From: Streptomyces sp. WP-1
GTDB lineage: Bacteria; Actinomycetota; Actinomycetes; Streptomycetales; Streptomycetaceae
Length of the DNA stretch: 64,000 nucleotides
Direction: 5' to 3'
Assembly (NCBI RefSeq): GCF_030450125.1
Contig: NZ_CP123923.1
Span: 6,395,501 to 6,459,500, forward strand
Positions 22,439 through 30,136 of this stretch are shown one piece after another. The translations under genes were made by a program, and so were the position numbers. The first letter of the stretch is position 1; every line of letters begins with the position of its first letter. Under the pieces are notes generated by a model. It was not told the origin of the DNA. It searched no databases and saw nothing but the letters and a program-made list of their open reading frames with translations.

Positions 22439-23494
22439 GTGCTCCACCATGCTCCCGGCCTTCCCCCGCTGGCCCGCTTCGGCGACCGTCTCGCCACCGG
22501 CCTCCTCGATGTCACCAGCGATCCCGCCGCCCTGGAGTCCACCGGCTTCTGGGCCGTGTGCGCGGACTTCGAGGGCCGTCTGACCTGCGCGCGCTTCGCG
22601 GACGTACGGCCCGCCCCGGTGCCCGCCCCGGCGCCCGGCGCCTGGCACGGCCCCGCGGTGGGGGACTGGACCACCTCCCTGGACCGCGCCGCCTACACCG
22701 CGGCCGTCCGCCGCGTCCGCGCCCACATAGCGGCCGGCGAGGTCTACCAGGCCAACCTCTGCCGGGTGCTCAGCGCGCCGATCGCCCCCGACGCCGACGT
22801 GGACGCCCTGACCGCCCTGCTGGCCCGCGGCAACCCGGCGCCGTACGCGGGAACGATCCGGCTGCCCGCGCACGGCGTGGAGATCGCCACCGCCTCCCCG
22901 GAACTGTTCCTGCGCCGTGCCGGCCGCACCGTGGAGTCAGGCCCCATCAAGGGCACCGGCCGCACCGAGGCGGACCTGCTGGAGAAGGACTACGCCGAGA
23001 ACGTGATGATCGTGGACCTGGTCCGCAACGACATCGGCCGCGTCTGCGCCACCGGCAGCGTCACCGTCCCCGACCTGTGCGTCGTGGAGAAGCACCCCGG
23101 TCTGGTGCACCTCGTCTCCACCGTCCGCGGCGAACTGCGCGCCGGCACCGGCTGGCCCGAACTGCTCGGCGCCGCCTTCCCGCCCGGCTCCGTCACCGGC
23201 GCTCCCAAGTCCAGTGCCCTGCGGATCATCGAGGCCCTGGAACCTGTGCCGCGCGGCCCCTACTGCGGCGGCATCGGCTGGGTGGACGCCGACCGTGGCA
23301 CCGCCGAGCTGGCCGTGGGCATCCGTACCTTCTGGATCGACCGCGCCGAGGGAGTGCTGCGTTTCGGTTCCGGCGCCGGGATCACCTGGGGGTCGGACCC
23401 GGACGGGGAATGGCGGGAGACCGAACTGAAGGCGTCCCGGCTGCTCGCGGTAGCGTCGGGGTCGTACGAGGCGAGTGGAGAGGCGTGCGCATGA
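22439..23494 (+). CDS. pabB: Aminodeoxychorismate synthase component I (chorismate-binding)
   Basis: 351 residues of the chorismate-utilising fold. With a glutamine amidotransferase it would convert chorismate to 4-amino-4-deoxychorismate for folate. Visible signatures are PIKGTGRTEADLLEKDYAENVMIVDLVRNDIGRV in two pieces (PIKGTGRT and VDLVRNDIGRV), FPPGSVTGAPKSSALRIIEALEP and YCGGIGWVD. The N-terminal regulatory half is shorter than in anthranilate synthases. The start is GTG 22439. Its stop overlaps the ATG of pabC (ATGA), so the two pABA enzymes are coupled. No pabA-like amidotransferase is in the window. Confidence 0.9.
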   Translation: MLHHAPGLPPLARFGDRLATGLLDVTSDPAALESTGFWAVCADFEGRLTCARFADVRPAPVPAPAPGAWHGPAVGDWTTSLDRAAYTAAVRRVRAHIAAGEVYQANLCRVLSAPIAPDADVDALTALLARGNPAPYAGTIRLPAHGVEIATASPELFLRRAGRTVESGPIKGTGRTEADLLEKDYAENVMIVDLVRNDIGRVCATGSVTVPDLCVVEKHPGLVHLVSTVRGELRAGTGWPELLGAAFPPGSVTGAPKSSALRIIEALEPVPRGPYCGGIGWVDADRGTAELAVGIRTFWIDRAEGVLRFGSGAGITWGSDPDGEWRETELKASRLLAVASGSYEASGEACA

Positions 23495-24315
23495 GGATCT
23501 GGCTGGACGGCGGGCTGCGGGACGCGGATGCCGCCCGGGTCTCCGTGTTCGATCACGGGCTGACCGTCGGCGACGGCATCTTCGAGACGGTGAAGGCGGT
23601 CGAGGGGCGCACGTTCGCGCTCACCCGGCATCTGGACCGGCTGACCCGCTCGGCCCGGGGCCTCGGGCTGCCCGACCCCGACCACGACGAGATCCGCGAG
23701 GCGTGCGCCGCCGTGCTCGCGGCCAACCCGATGCCGCTCGGCCGGCTGCGGATCACCTACACCGGCGGCCACGGCCCGCTCGGCTCCGACCGCGGCGAGC
23801 ACGGCCCGACCCTGGTGGTCGCCCTCGGCGAGACCGCCCGCCGCCCGGACAGCACGGCCGTGATCACCGTCCCCTGGACCCGCAACGAGCGCGGCGCGCT
23901 GACCGGCCTGAAGACCACCTCGTACGCCGAGAACGTCGTCGCCCTCGCCCGCGCCCACGAACGGGGTGCCTCCGAGGCCCTGTTCGCCAACACGGTCGAC
24001 CAGCTGTGCGAGGGCACCGGCTCGAACGTCTTCGTCGTCCTGAACGGCGAGATCCACACCCCGCCGGTCTCCTCGGGCTGCCTCCCCGGCATCACCCGCG
24101 CCCTCGCCGTCGAGTGGACCGGTGCCCAGGAGACCGACCTCCCGCTCGACGTGCTGGACCGCGCCGACGAGATCTTCCTGACCTCCACCCTGCGCGACAT
24201 CCAGGCGGTGCACCGGGTGGACGACCGCGAACTCGCGGGCGCGCCGGGCCCGGTGACCACCAAGGCGATGCGGATCTTCGAGGAGCGGTCGGGGGAGGAT
24301 CTCGACCCGCGCTGA
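23491..24315 (+). CDS. pabC: Aminodeoxychorismate lyase / class IV aminotransferase
   Basis: 274 residues of the fold-type IV PLP enzymes. Motifs are FDHGLTVGDGIFETVKA at the start, the PLP lysine in LKTTSYAENV, and EALFANTVDQLCEGTGSNVFVV followed by SSGCLPGITR, the phosphate-binding and substrate loops. By position directly after pabB it most likely cleaves 4-amino-4-deoxychorismate to 4-aminobenzoate and pyruvate. Class IV aminotransferases for branched-chain or D-amino acids look similar, so the pathway call rests partly on context. The start ATG overlaps the pabB stop. The 265 bases after it are G+C-rich degenerate repeats with no gene. Confidence 0.88.
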   Translation: MRIWLDGGLRDADAARVSVFDHGLTVGDGIFETVKAVEGRTFALTRHLDRLTRSARGLGLPDPDHDEIREACAAVLAANPMPLGRLRITYTGGHGPLGSDRGEHGPTLVVALGETARRPDSTAVITVPWTRNERGALTGLKTTSYAENVVALARAHERGASEALFANTVDQLCEGTGSNVFVVLNGEIHTPPVSSGCLPGITRALAVEWTGAQETDLPLDVLDRADEIFLTSTLRDIQAVHRVDDRELAGAPGPVTTKAMRIFEERSGEDLDPR

Positions 24316-24580
24316 CGCGGAAACCGGTTCGCCGCCCTCGGGCCGCGCCGCGACGGCGACCGGTTCGCCGCCGGGCCGCACCGCGCCGTCGCGGGCCGCA
24401 CCGGGGCGGAGACCGGTCGCCGCCCCGGTGCGCACCGCGTCGTCCGGGGGCGCACTCCGCCGCCCGGGCCGTACTCCGCCGCGCCCCGCGCTTCGCCGCC
24501 CGGGCCGGCTCCCGGCGAACCGGCTGACCCGGCCGACCCGGCCCGTGCCGTGGGCGGAACGCGTGGGTAGAACTGGTGTG

Positions 24581-25408
24581 ATGACCACGACCCTGCGGCC
24601 GGCCGAGCCGCTTCAGCAGCATCCCGACGGCACGCGCTCACGCCGCTACCAGGTGTGCGTGAACAGCCGTCCCGTCGGCGAGATCCGCCTCGGCACCTCG
24701 CCGACCCTCGGGGACACGGTGGCCCGCGTCGACGAGCTGCGGATCGCCGAGGGGGACCGCCGCCGCGGCCGGGGGACGGTCGCCGCGCTCGCCGCCGAGG
24801 AGGTGGCGCGCGGCTGGGGCTGCCGCCAGATCGAGACCGTCGTACCGGCGGCCTCGGCGGACGGCGCGCTACGGCTGTTCGACGCCCTCGGCTACACCCT
24901 GCGCAACCGCGGCATGGAGAAACGCCTCGGCGCCGCCCCGCCCGCGCTGCCGCCGGAGATCGGCGAACGGCCCATGACCGAGGCCGAGTTCACGAAATGG
25001 CAGGCCCGCGAGCACGAGCGCTACGCCCGCAACTGGGCCGAGCGGGGCGTCCCCGAGGCCGTCGCCCGCGCCAAGGCCCTCGACGACCAGGCCCGGCTGC
25101 TGCCGCACGGCCTCGCGACCGACGGCATGCTCCTCAGCGTCCTGGAGCGCGCGGGAACCCGGGTCGGCACCCTGTGGCTGGCCCTGCGGGCGGACAGGGC
25201 GTATGTGTACGACGTCGAGACCGCCGCGGCCGAACGCGGCCGGGGGTACGGCCGTGCCCTGATGCTCCTCGCGGAACGCCAGACGCTTGCGTCCGGCCGC
25301 CCGCTCCTCGGCCTCAACGTGTTCGCGGGCAACACCCCGGCGGAGCGGCTGTACGAGTCGCTCGGCTACGAGACGGTGACGTACTCCTTGTCGAAGCCGC
25401 TGCTGTAG
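24581..25408 (+). CDS. Tandem-domain GNAT family N-acetyltransferase
   Basis: 275 residues with two GNAT-like halves. The first (residues ~20-115) has VDELRIAEGDRRRGRGTVAALAAEEVA, a motif A with G-x-G, and ends in a typical LFDALGYTLRN. The second (~125-275) has VETAAAERGRGYGRALMLLAE and ends AERLYESLGYETVTY, a complete active-looking site. Tandem GNATs occur in mycothiol synthase (MshD) and antibiotic-modifying enzymes; sequence features specific to MshD are not obvious, so the substrate is left open. The ATG 24581 lacks a good ribosome binding site. TAGAAC ends seven bases before it, suggesting a leaderless mRNA. Confidence 0.82.
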   Translation: MTTTLRPAEPLQQHPDGTRSRRYQVCVNSRPVGEIRLGTSPTLGDTVARVDELRIAEGDRRRGRGTVAALAAEEVARGWGCRQIETVVPAASADGALRLFDALGYTLRNRGMEKRLGAAPPALPPEIGERPMTEAEFTKWQAREHERYARNWAERGVPEAVARAKALDDQARLLPHGLATDGMLLSVLERAGTRVGTLWLALRADRAYVYDVETAAAERGRGYGRALMLLAERQTLASGRPLLGLNVFAGNTPAERLYESLGYETVTYSLSKPLL

Positions 25409-25457
25409 GCGGGACGGCGCCGAGTGGTGCCGCCCCGCCTCGGAATCCTGGGTGTCC

Positions 25458-25552
25458 GGCGCCCCGGCGCCCCGGCGCCCCGGCGCCCCGGCGCCCCGGC
25501 GCCCCGGCGCCCCGGCGCCCCGGCGCCCCGGCGCCCCGGCGCCCCGGCGCCC
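25458..25552. repeat. Microsatellite of ~12 GGCGCCCC units
   Basis: Eleven perfect copies of the 8-base unit GGCGCCCC (25458-25545) and a twelfth lacking its last base. It lies between the convergent genes ending at 25408 and 25637. The minus strand has a GGGG run every eight bases and could form G-quadruplexes. Confidence 0.97.
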
Positions 25553-25636
25553 GGCCCGGCATCCGGCGCCCGCTCCCGATGCCGCTCGCGGTCTCGATCG
25601 TGGGGGCGGGACGACTTCCCGGACTCGGGAAAACCC

Positions 25637-26161
25637 TCAGCCCTCCTGCTCGCCCAGCAGCCGGTCCGCGATCTCCTCGATCCGGGCGCGCAGCCCCTCC
25701 TGGCTCTTGCCGCCGTCCAGCCGCTCGCCGCCGATGACGTACGTCGGGGTGCCGGTCACGCCGATCGCCTTGCCCTCGGCCTGGTCGGCGTCGACGATCA
25801 GGATGTGCCGGCCGTCGATCAGCGCGGTGTCGAACTCCTCCGCGTCCAGGCCGAGTTCACGGGCCACCTCGACCAGGAGGGGTTCTCCCGCACTGCCCAG
25901 CTCGTCGACCCGCGCCAGGACGGCCTCCACGTACGGCCAGCCGTCGCCCTGCGCCAGCGCCTCCTCGGCGGCCTGCGCGGCGGCGAAGGCGTGCTTGTGC
26001 CGCTCCAGCGGGAAGTGCCGCAGCCGCACGTCCAGCCGGTCGCCGTACCGGGCACGCAGGGCGCGCACGTCGTCGAGGGCGGTACGGCAGTCGGGGCACT
26101 GGAGTTCGCACCAGACGTCGAGGACGACGGCTTCGGTGCGCGCGGGAGAGGAGTCGCTCAT
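25637..26161 (-). CDS. DsbA-family (FrnE-like) thiol-disulfide oxidoreductase
   Basis: 174 residues of thioredoxin fold. The active-site motif is CPDC at residues ~22-25 (VWCELQCPDC), and the cis-proline loop is visible as GVTGTPTYVIGG, which together define the DsbA clan. The helical insert between them (HAFAAAQAAEEALAQ) is typical of the FrnE/DsbA group. There is no signal peptide, so it should work in the cytoplasm, on protein disulfides or in stress defence. The start ATG is 26161. The gene stands alone, reading toward the GGCGCCCC repeat. Confidence 0.86.
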   Translation of the reverse strand: MSDSSPARTEAVVLDVWCELQCPDCRTALDDVRALRARYGDRLDVRLRHFPLERHKHAFAAAQAAEEALAQGDGWPYVEAVLARVDELGSAGEPLLVEVARELGLDAEEFDTALIDGRHILIVDADQAEGKAIGVTGTPTYVIGGERLDGGKSQEGLRARIEEIADRLLGEQEG

Positions 26162-26457
26162 ACCCCCCAGTCTTCCAGGCCGGCCACGACCACCCCAATC
26201 CGGACCTGAACCGGGCCGGGACCCGCGGCGCCCCCCAGGGGCCCGGCACCGCCACTTCTCCCGCCTCCCCGCCCACCGGCACCCGAGGAGGAGGGGACCC
26301 GGAGATCACCCTGATCTGTGACCGGGACCGTGGCCCCGCACGGGTCCGGCGGTGCAGGATGGAAGGGACGAAGCGCACGTCCCCGGCGATGGTGTTGCCG
26401 TGGTGCCGCTTCCGCCGAACCCGCCTGCCACCCGACCGAGCCCGCCTGGAGGACCGG

Positions 26458-26925
26458 ATGATCGCCGAGACAGTCTGCTCCGCCGTGTCCGCGGCGGGCC
26501 TGGGGATCGCGGTGGTCACGGCCTACCGCAGACGTTTCCTGGCGGCGGCCCGCATCGCGGCCTACTCGCTGGTGCCGGTCGGCCTGGTGATGACCGGCGT
26601 CGTGGGCTGGCTCTCGGACACCGCCCTCAGCCCCACCGCCTGGGCCGGCTTCGGCGTGCTGGGCGCGGCCTGGCTGCTGTTCGCCACCACCCGCGCGGTG
26701 GAGCGCCGCAGGAGCGGCGCGAGCACGGAACGCGGCGCGGCGGCCGGCACCGGGTCGATACACCCGGGCACCACGGCGCCCGCCTCCTCCACCCCGGCCC
26801 TGCGCCAGGGCCGGGGCAACGGACCGGCGCAGGGACAGCCGCAGGGCCGGAACCAGGGCAAGAGCCCGGCGACCGGCGACGACTTCAGCGACATCGAGGC
26901 GATCCTCAAGAAACACGGCATATGA
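26458..26925 (+). CDS. Membrane protein with disordered tail, function unknown
   Basis: 155 residues. Three hydrophobic segments (about residues 6-20, 30-48 and 60-78) are followed by a basic ERRRSG stretch. Residues ~90-135 are Gly/Gln/Pro/Ala-rich and disordered, and the short acidic/hydrophobic end SDIEAILKKHGI looks like a binding motif. GGAGG precedes the ATG at 26458, which I prefer to the in-frame ATG at 26359. It has no neighbour in operon. The conserved-looking C-terminal dozen residues suggest docking to a partner, but I do not recognise the family. Confidence 0.75.
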   Translation: MIAETVCSAVSAAGLGIAVVTAYRRRFLAAARIAAYSLVPVGLVMTGVVGWLSDTALSPTAWAGFGVLGAAWLLFATTRAVERRRSGASTERGAAAGTGSIHPGTTAPASSTPALRQGRGNGPAQGQPQGRNQGKSPATGDDFSDIEAILKKHGI

Positions 26926-27043
26926 CAGTCACATAACTCGCCGGTACGTCACAGTGCGTCCGCGGACGTCCGGAATCGTTCACCAGCCGAAGCGAGCCGG
27001 AAGCAAGATCATGGGATTCGGCGAACTCCCGCAAGATCGTGCG

Positions 27044-27059
27044 CCGTGATCGCTCACGG
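27044..27059. promoter_or_regulatory. Dyad CCGTGATCGCTCACGG, candidate operator (copy 1)
   Basis: A 16-base near-perfect palindrome, one base different from the perfect palindrome at 28126-28141. It lies 31 bases before the 50-residue membrane protein gene. GTGA-N4-TCAC forms occur in LacI-family operators and resemble BldD sites (AGTGA-N-TCACC). Confidence 0.45.
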
Positions 27060-27089
27060 GGTTCCGCGTAGGCCATCATCGGCCGCGAG

Positions 27090-27242
27090 ATGCTGGATAC
27101 GACACAGAGCGAGGCCGCGCCGCCGAAGGACGAGCCGCGCGGGTGCCTCTTCGCCCTTTCCCAGCCACCGCTGATGATCTTCCTTGCGGTGATCGGGTGT
27201 CTGATCCTCATGGCTGCGCTGCACGATCTGCTGTTGCTGTGA
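27090..27242 (+). CDS. 50-residue membrane protein, function unknown
   Basis: A small ORF starting MLDTTQSEAAPPKDEPRGC with a polar, charged N-terminus of ~20 residues and one strongly hydrophobic segment (residues ~27-46, with LMIFLAVIGCLILMAALHD), ending in a run of leucines. That composition is typical of real Streptomyces small membrane proteins and unlike random G+C-rich frames, which give Arg/Pro/Ala. The ATG is 20 bases after an in-frame stop. A dyad lies 31 bases upstream. No clear Shine-Dalgarno is present. No family is recognised. Confidence 0.6.
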   Translation: MLDTTQSEAAPPKDEPRGCLFALSQPPLMIFLAVIGCLILMAALHDLLLL

Positions 27243-27357
27243 GCCGTACACGTCCGTCCCGGCGCCACCCGCCGGGACCGACGTCGCCCGAGGACCAACG
27301 CCACCACCACCGTCGACGGAGGCGCCGTTCGGATTCACCCGCTCGGACCGGACCAGG

Positions 27358-27918
27358 TCAGCCGGTCGCTTCCTTGCGGCGCGCCCGGTACGCGGCCACA
27401 TGCAGACGGTTGCCGCAGGTACGGCTGTCGCAGTAGCGGCGGGAGCGGTTGCGGGAGAGGTCCACGAAGGCGCGGCGGCAGTCCGGGGCCTCGCAGCGGC
27501 GCAGGCGCTCCTCCTCGCCGGCGACGACGAAGAAGGCCAGCGCCATGCCGCAGTCGGCGGCGAGGTGGTCGGCCACGGAGGAACCCGGGGCGTAGTAGTG
27601 GACGTGCCAGTCGTAGCCGTCGTGATCGGTCAGCCGCGGGGTGGTGCTCGCCGCCGCGACCAGCTCGTTGATCAACCCGGCGGCGCTCCTGGCGTCCGGG
27701 GCCGCGAAGATCGCCGCGAACCGCGCCCGCACCGCCCGCACGGCCGAGAGGTCGGCCGAGGAGACCACGCCGACATCGCTGATCTCGTGGTTCCGTACGA
27801 ACTCCGCGAGGGCCGGGACGTCGGGCAGCCCCTCCGGCGCCGTCTCGTCCTCCGGCGCGGTGTTCACCAGGTCCACCACGGTGTCGAGGGCGCACCGGGT
27901 GTCATGGGTGATCAGCAC
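27358..27918 (-). CDS. CGNR zinc-finger protein (ABATE family regulator)
   Basis: 186 residues. The N-terminal ~130 residues are the stress-linked ABATE-type domain (CALDTVVDLVNTAPEDE, ARFAAIF). The C-terminus is a CGNR zinc finger: CEAPDCRRAFVDLSRNRSRRYC followed by CGNRLHVAAYRARRK (four ligand cysteines, CGNR itself present). Such proteins are thought to be DNA-binding regulators. The start is a GTG at 27918 with GGGAG eight bases upstream; the frame continues further but without a ribosome binding site. A perfect GTGAGCGCTCAC palindrome lies ~208 bases upstream. Targets are unknown. Confidence 0.88.
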   Translation of the reverse strand: MLITHDTRCALDTVVDLVNTAPEDETAPEGLPDVPALAEFVRNHEISDVGVVSSADLSAVRAVRARFAAIFAAPDARSAAGLINELVAAASTTPRLTDHDGYDWHVHYYAPGSSVADHLAADCGMALAFFVVAGEEERLRRCEAPDCRRAFVDLSRNRSRRYCDSRTCGNRLHVAAYRARRKEATG

Positions 27919-28227
27919 GTTTCGCTCCCTGGCCTGGGGGTCGGGCAGGCGCCCGCCGATGCTGGCCGATGGTAGCGACAACGCGCCCGCCGCACGGGCC
28001 GCATCCGGCCCCAGCCGCCGGTGGGACGCCGCCGGAGCCCCGGGGGCTGCCTGGAAGCCGCCGTACGCCCGCCCCGGGCCGCCACGGCGACACGGGGCCG
28101 CGCGCACGGACGGACCGACGCCGTTCCGTGAGCGCTCACGGTGACGGCGCCGGCCCGTGCCGTATGCGGTTGTCCTGGCCCGAGCCGTCTCCCCGAGTGG
28201 ACGGCGCCGGGCTGCTCAAGGGGCGGG
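27919..28227. other. Intergenic region ssgB / CGNR regulator
   Basis: 309 bases without a supported gene, upstream of the CGNR regulator and downstream of ssgB. Apart from the palindrome at 28126-28141 I see no promoter or terminator I can defend. Confidence 0.5.
28126..28141. promoter_or_regulatory. Perfect palindrome CCGTGAGCGCTCACGG, candidate operator (copy 2)
   Basis: A 16-base perfect palindrome whose centre is the same as the symmetric lac operator core GTGAGCGCTCAC. A 15/16 match occurs 1.1 kb away at 27044-27059. Candidate binding site for a LacI-family or BldD-like regulator. Confidence 0.5.
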
Positions 28228-28641
28228 CTAGCTTTCCGCCAGGATGTGGGAGAGCTCCTGGTCCAGATCGAAGTGCCGGTGCTCCGTGCCGGGCGGCACG
28301 GCGGCGTCGGTTCGCTTCAGGAAGGACTCGAGGGCCCGTGCGGGCGCCTCGAGCAGGGCCTCCCCCTCAGGGGAGCTGAGGGCGATGCAGACAACGCCCT
28401 GACCATGGCTGCGGGACGGCCAGACGCGGACGTCTCCGGTTCCGGTGGGCCGATGCAGCCCCTCGGCGAGGAGGTCGCGGGCGAACACCCACTCGACGGT
28501 CTCCTCGGCTCCGGTGTGGAAGGTGGCGTGCACGGCGTAGGGGTCGGCCGTGTCGTACCGCAGGCCTGCGGGGACAGGCAGGGAGGACTCGCTCGACACA
28601 ACGAGGCGCAGGTGCAGCTCGCAGCTGACCGTGGTGTTCAT
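28228..28641 (-). CDS. ssgB: Sporulation-specific cell division regulator SsgB
   Basis: 137 residues. The sequence MNTTVSCELHLRLVVSSESS through DLDQELSHILAES is, as far as I can recall, essentially that of S. coelicolor SsgB, one of the most conserved proteins in the genus. SsgB is a SsgA-like protein that, with SsgA, places FtsZ at future septum sites in aerial hyphae. The motif YDTADPYAVHATFHTGAEE in two halves and WVFARDLLAEGLHRP are family signatures. The start is ATG 28641; an N-terminal extension in frame has no support. It is divergent from the PGPGW protein gene, and the shared upstream region holds the promoter and dyads listed below. It is a developmental gene known to depend on a stress/sporulation sigma factor. 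Confidence 0.96.
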   Translation of the reverse strand: MNTTVSCELHLRLVVSSESSLPVPAGLRYDTADPYAVHATFHTGAEETVEWVFARDLLAEGLHRPTGTGDVRVWPSRSHGQGVVCIALSSPEGEALLEAPARALESFLKRTDAAVPPGTEHRHFDLDQELSHILAES

Positions 28642-28700
28642 AAGCGCCAGGGCCTTTCGCTCAGTGTGCGCTCGGGGATTCGCACGTCGGCGAAATCGAC

Positions 28701-28726
28701 ATGCCACCTACGGTGCCGTTGTAAAC
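28701..28726 (-). promoter_or_regulatory. Candidate ssgB promoter (SigB/SigH-like)
   Basis: On the minus strand GTTT (28723-28726), 15 bases, GTGGCAT (28701-28707). The -35 fits the SigB/SigH consensus, the -10 only partly. The literature places ssgB under SigH. A 6-bp hairpin (28723-28740) overlaps the -35. Confidence 0.35.
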
Positions 28727-28799
28727 CCCTCTGAGGGTTTTGCGTGCCTTTACGGCACTCTTCCGGCCGAGAACTCGTACCGGATCTACGACCATTCCG

Positions 28800-28824
28800 G
28801 TGATGTGAATCACTCGGGTAGCGT
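28800..28824 (+). promoter_or_regulatory. GTGA-N6-TCAC dyad and -10 box before the PGPGW gene
   Basis: GTGA (28800-28803), six bases, TCAC (28810-28813), followed by TAGCGT (28819-28824), which ends seven bases before the ATG at 28832. The -10 position predicts a leaderless mRNA. The dyad fits a CRP/FNR-family site or a BldD-type GTGA..TCAC site. Confidence 0.45.
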
Positions 28825-28831
28825 TGTCCCT

Positions 28832-29227
28832 ATGAATACGGGGAGTGACGAACCTGGGCTCGGATCACGCGCGCCCGAATTCATCAAGGCGCGCCGGCTG
28901 CTGCACCGCGGCTGGCAGGTCGGCGTCTTCGTGATCGGCCTCGCGGTCGTGATCGCCGGCGTGGCCATGCTCCCGCTGCCCGGACCGGGCTGGGTGGTGA
29001 TCTTCGCGGGCATGGCGATCTGGGCGACCGAGTTCGTCTGGGCCCAGCTTGTGCTCCGCTGGACCAAACGCAAGGTCACCGAGGCGGCACAGCGTGCCCT
29101 GGACCCCCGGGTGCGCCGCCGCAACATCGCGTTGACCGTGACCGGGGCGGTGATCATCGCGGTGCTGGGCGCGATCTACCTGTGGCGGTTCGGGCTCGTG
29201 GCGCCCTGGAACGTCAAGGGCCGGTGA
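28832..29227 (+). CDS. PGPGW-motif transmembrane protein (TIGR02611-like)
   Basis: 131 residues. Two membrane segments flank the family motif: LAVVIAGVAMLPLPGPGWVV (residues ~36-55, with PGPGW) and FAGMAIWATEFVWAQLVL. A basic loop follows (RWTKRKVTEAAQRALDPRVRRR), then a third membrane segment (IALTVTGAVIIAVLGAIYLW) and a short end. The family is found widely in actinobacteria; its function is unknown. The ATG at 28832 has no Shine-Dalgarno but has TAGCGT seven bases upstream, so the mRNA is probably leaderless. Divergent neighbour of ssgB. Confidence 0.87.
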   Translation: MNTGSDEPGLGSRAPEFIKARRLLHRGWQVGVFVIGLAVVIAGVAMLPLPGPGWVVIFAGMAIWATEFVWAQLVLRWTKRKVTEAAQRALDPRVRRRNIALTVTGAVIIAVLGAIYLWRFGLVAPWNVKGR

Positions 29228-29268
29228 GCCGTCCGTACGGCTCCGCGCGCGCACCGGCGGGCCGCTGG

Positions 29269-29298
29269 TCGAAGGCACCGCCTGACATGGGGTAATGT
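29269..29298 (+). promoter_or_regulatory. Promoter of tRNA-Val(CAC) copy 1
   Basis: TCGAAG (29269-29274), 18 bases, TAATGT (29293-29298), ending 13 bases before the tRNA. Same layout and spacing as the promoter of the second copy at 30094-30123, which supports both. Confidence 0.6.
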
Positions 29299-29311
29299 TC
29301 TTCCTGCGCCC

Positions 29312-29383
29312 GGGCGATTAGCTCAGTGGGAGAGCGCTTCGTTCACACCGAAGAGGTCACTGGTTCGAACCCAGTATCGCCCA
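29312..29383 (+). tRNA. tRNA-Val (CAC), copy 1
   Basis: 72 bases: acceptor GGGCGAT/ATCGCCC, anticodon loop TTCACAC (anticodon CAC), T loop TTCGAAC, discriminator A, no encoded CCA. Identical to the gene at 30137-30208. Reads GUG codons. Confidence 0.97.
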
Positions 29384-29392
29384 CCCCGGACC

Positions 29393-29426
29393 GACGGCCC
29401 ATCCGCGAAAGAGCGGATGGGCCGTC
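29393..29426 (+). terminator. Terminator of tRNA-Val(CAC) copy 1
   Basis: Perfect 14-bp stem (29393-29406 with 29413-29426) around GAAAGA, ten bases after the tRNA. Confidence 0.85.
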
Positions 29427-29650
29427 GTCGTATTCATGAGCCGTGACGAACCGTCACCCGGCGGAAGAAGTTCCGGTCACGCGCAACTGGCCGAAACCAT
29501 CCGGGTTTTCCGGAAAACCGCGGACTTTCCCGCACGCCGCGCCGGGAACGGGGAATTCCACGTCGCGCCAACACCGGTGAACGGTAAGCAATCTGAGCCC
29601 CGCTCGGCGTCCGGCGGGGACGGCCGCCCGGGTGCGGGCAGACTCGGCGC

Positions 29651-30097
29651 ATGGACTGGAACCACTACCGCTTCCACAGCCCCTGGCGCCTGCCCGTGCC
29701 ACCGGCCGCCGTCTTCGCCGTGCTGGAACGCCCCGAGGACTACCCCCACTGGTGGCCCCAGGTGCGTTCGGTGACCCGGCTCGACGACACCACCGGCATC
29801 CTCACCATCCGCTCCGCGCTGCCGTACGCCATGACCTTCACCGCGCACGAGCGGCGCCGCGATCCGGCCGCCGGGATCCTGGAGATCGCCATGAGCGGCG
29901 ACATCGAGGGCTGGGCCCGCTGGACGGTCACCGCCGCGGGCCCCGGCACGCTCGCCGTCTACGAGCAGGAGGTCGACGTCCGCAAGCCCCTGCTCCGGCG
30001 CCTGGCCGTGCCCGGCCGCGCGGTCTTCCGCGCCAACCACCGCCTGATGATGCGCGCCGGACGGCGCGGACTGCGGCGGCGGCTGGAAGCGGTTTGA
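29651..30097 (+). CDS. SRPBCC-fold (polyketide cyclase/dehydrase-like) protein
   Basis: 148 residues of the START/Bet v1-like helix-grip fold: the N-terminus RLPVPPAAVFAVLERPEDYPHWWPQV is the classic SRPBCC opening, followed by alternating strands and a long basic C-terminal helix (NHRLMMRAGRRGLRRRL). Such proteins bind small hydrophobic ligands; the ligand is unknown. No strong Shine-Dalgarno precedes the ATG. The gene is bracketed by two identical tRNA-Val(CAC) genes, and the -35 of the second tRNA promoter overlaps its stop codon. Confidence 0.85.
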   Translation: MDWNHYRFHSPWRLPVPPAAVFAVLERPEDYPHWWPQVRSVTRLDDTTGILTIRSALPYAMTFTAHERRRDPAAGILEIAMSGDIEGWARWTVTAAGPGTLAVYEQEVDVRKPLLRRLAVPGRAVFRANHRLMMRAGRRGLRRRLEAV

Positions 30098-30123
30098 AGG
30101 ATCGGCGTCGGGACCTGTATTGT
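30094..30123 (+). promoter_or_regulatory. Promoter of tRNA-Val(CAC) copy 2
   Basis: TTGAAG (30094-30099, overlapping the stop of the SRPBCC gene), 18 bases, TATTGT (30118-30123), ending 13 bases before the tRNA, just as for copy 1. Confidence 0.65.
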
Positions 30124-30136
30124 TCAGTGCGTTCCC

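Noticed and set aside
25458..25552. CRISPR array
   Set aside because: Repeat units are 8 bases, contiguous and without spacers, and no cas genes are present.
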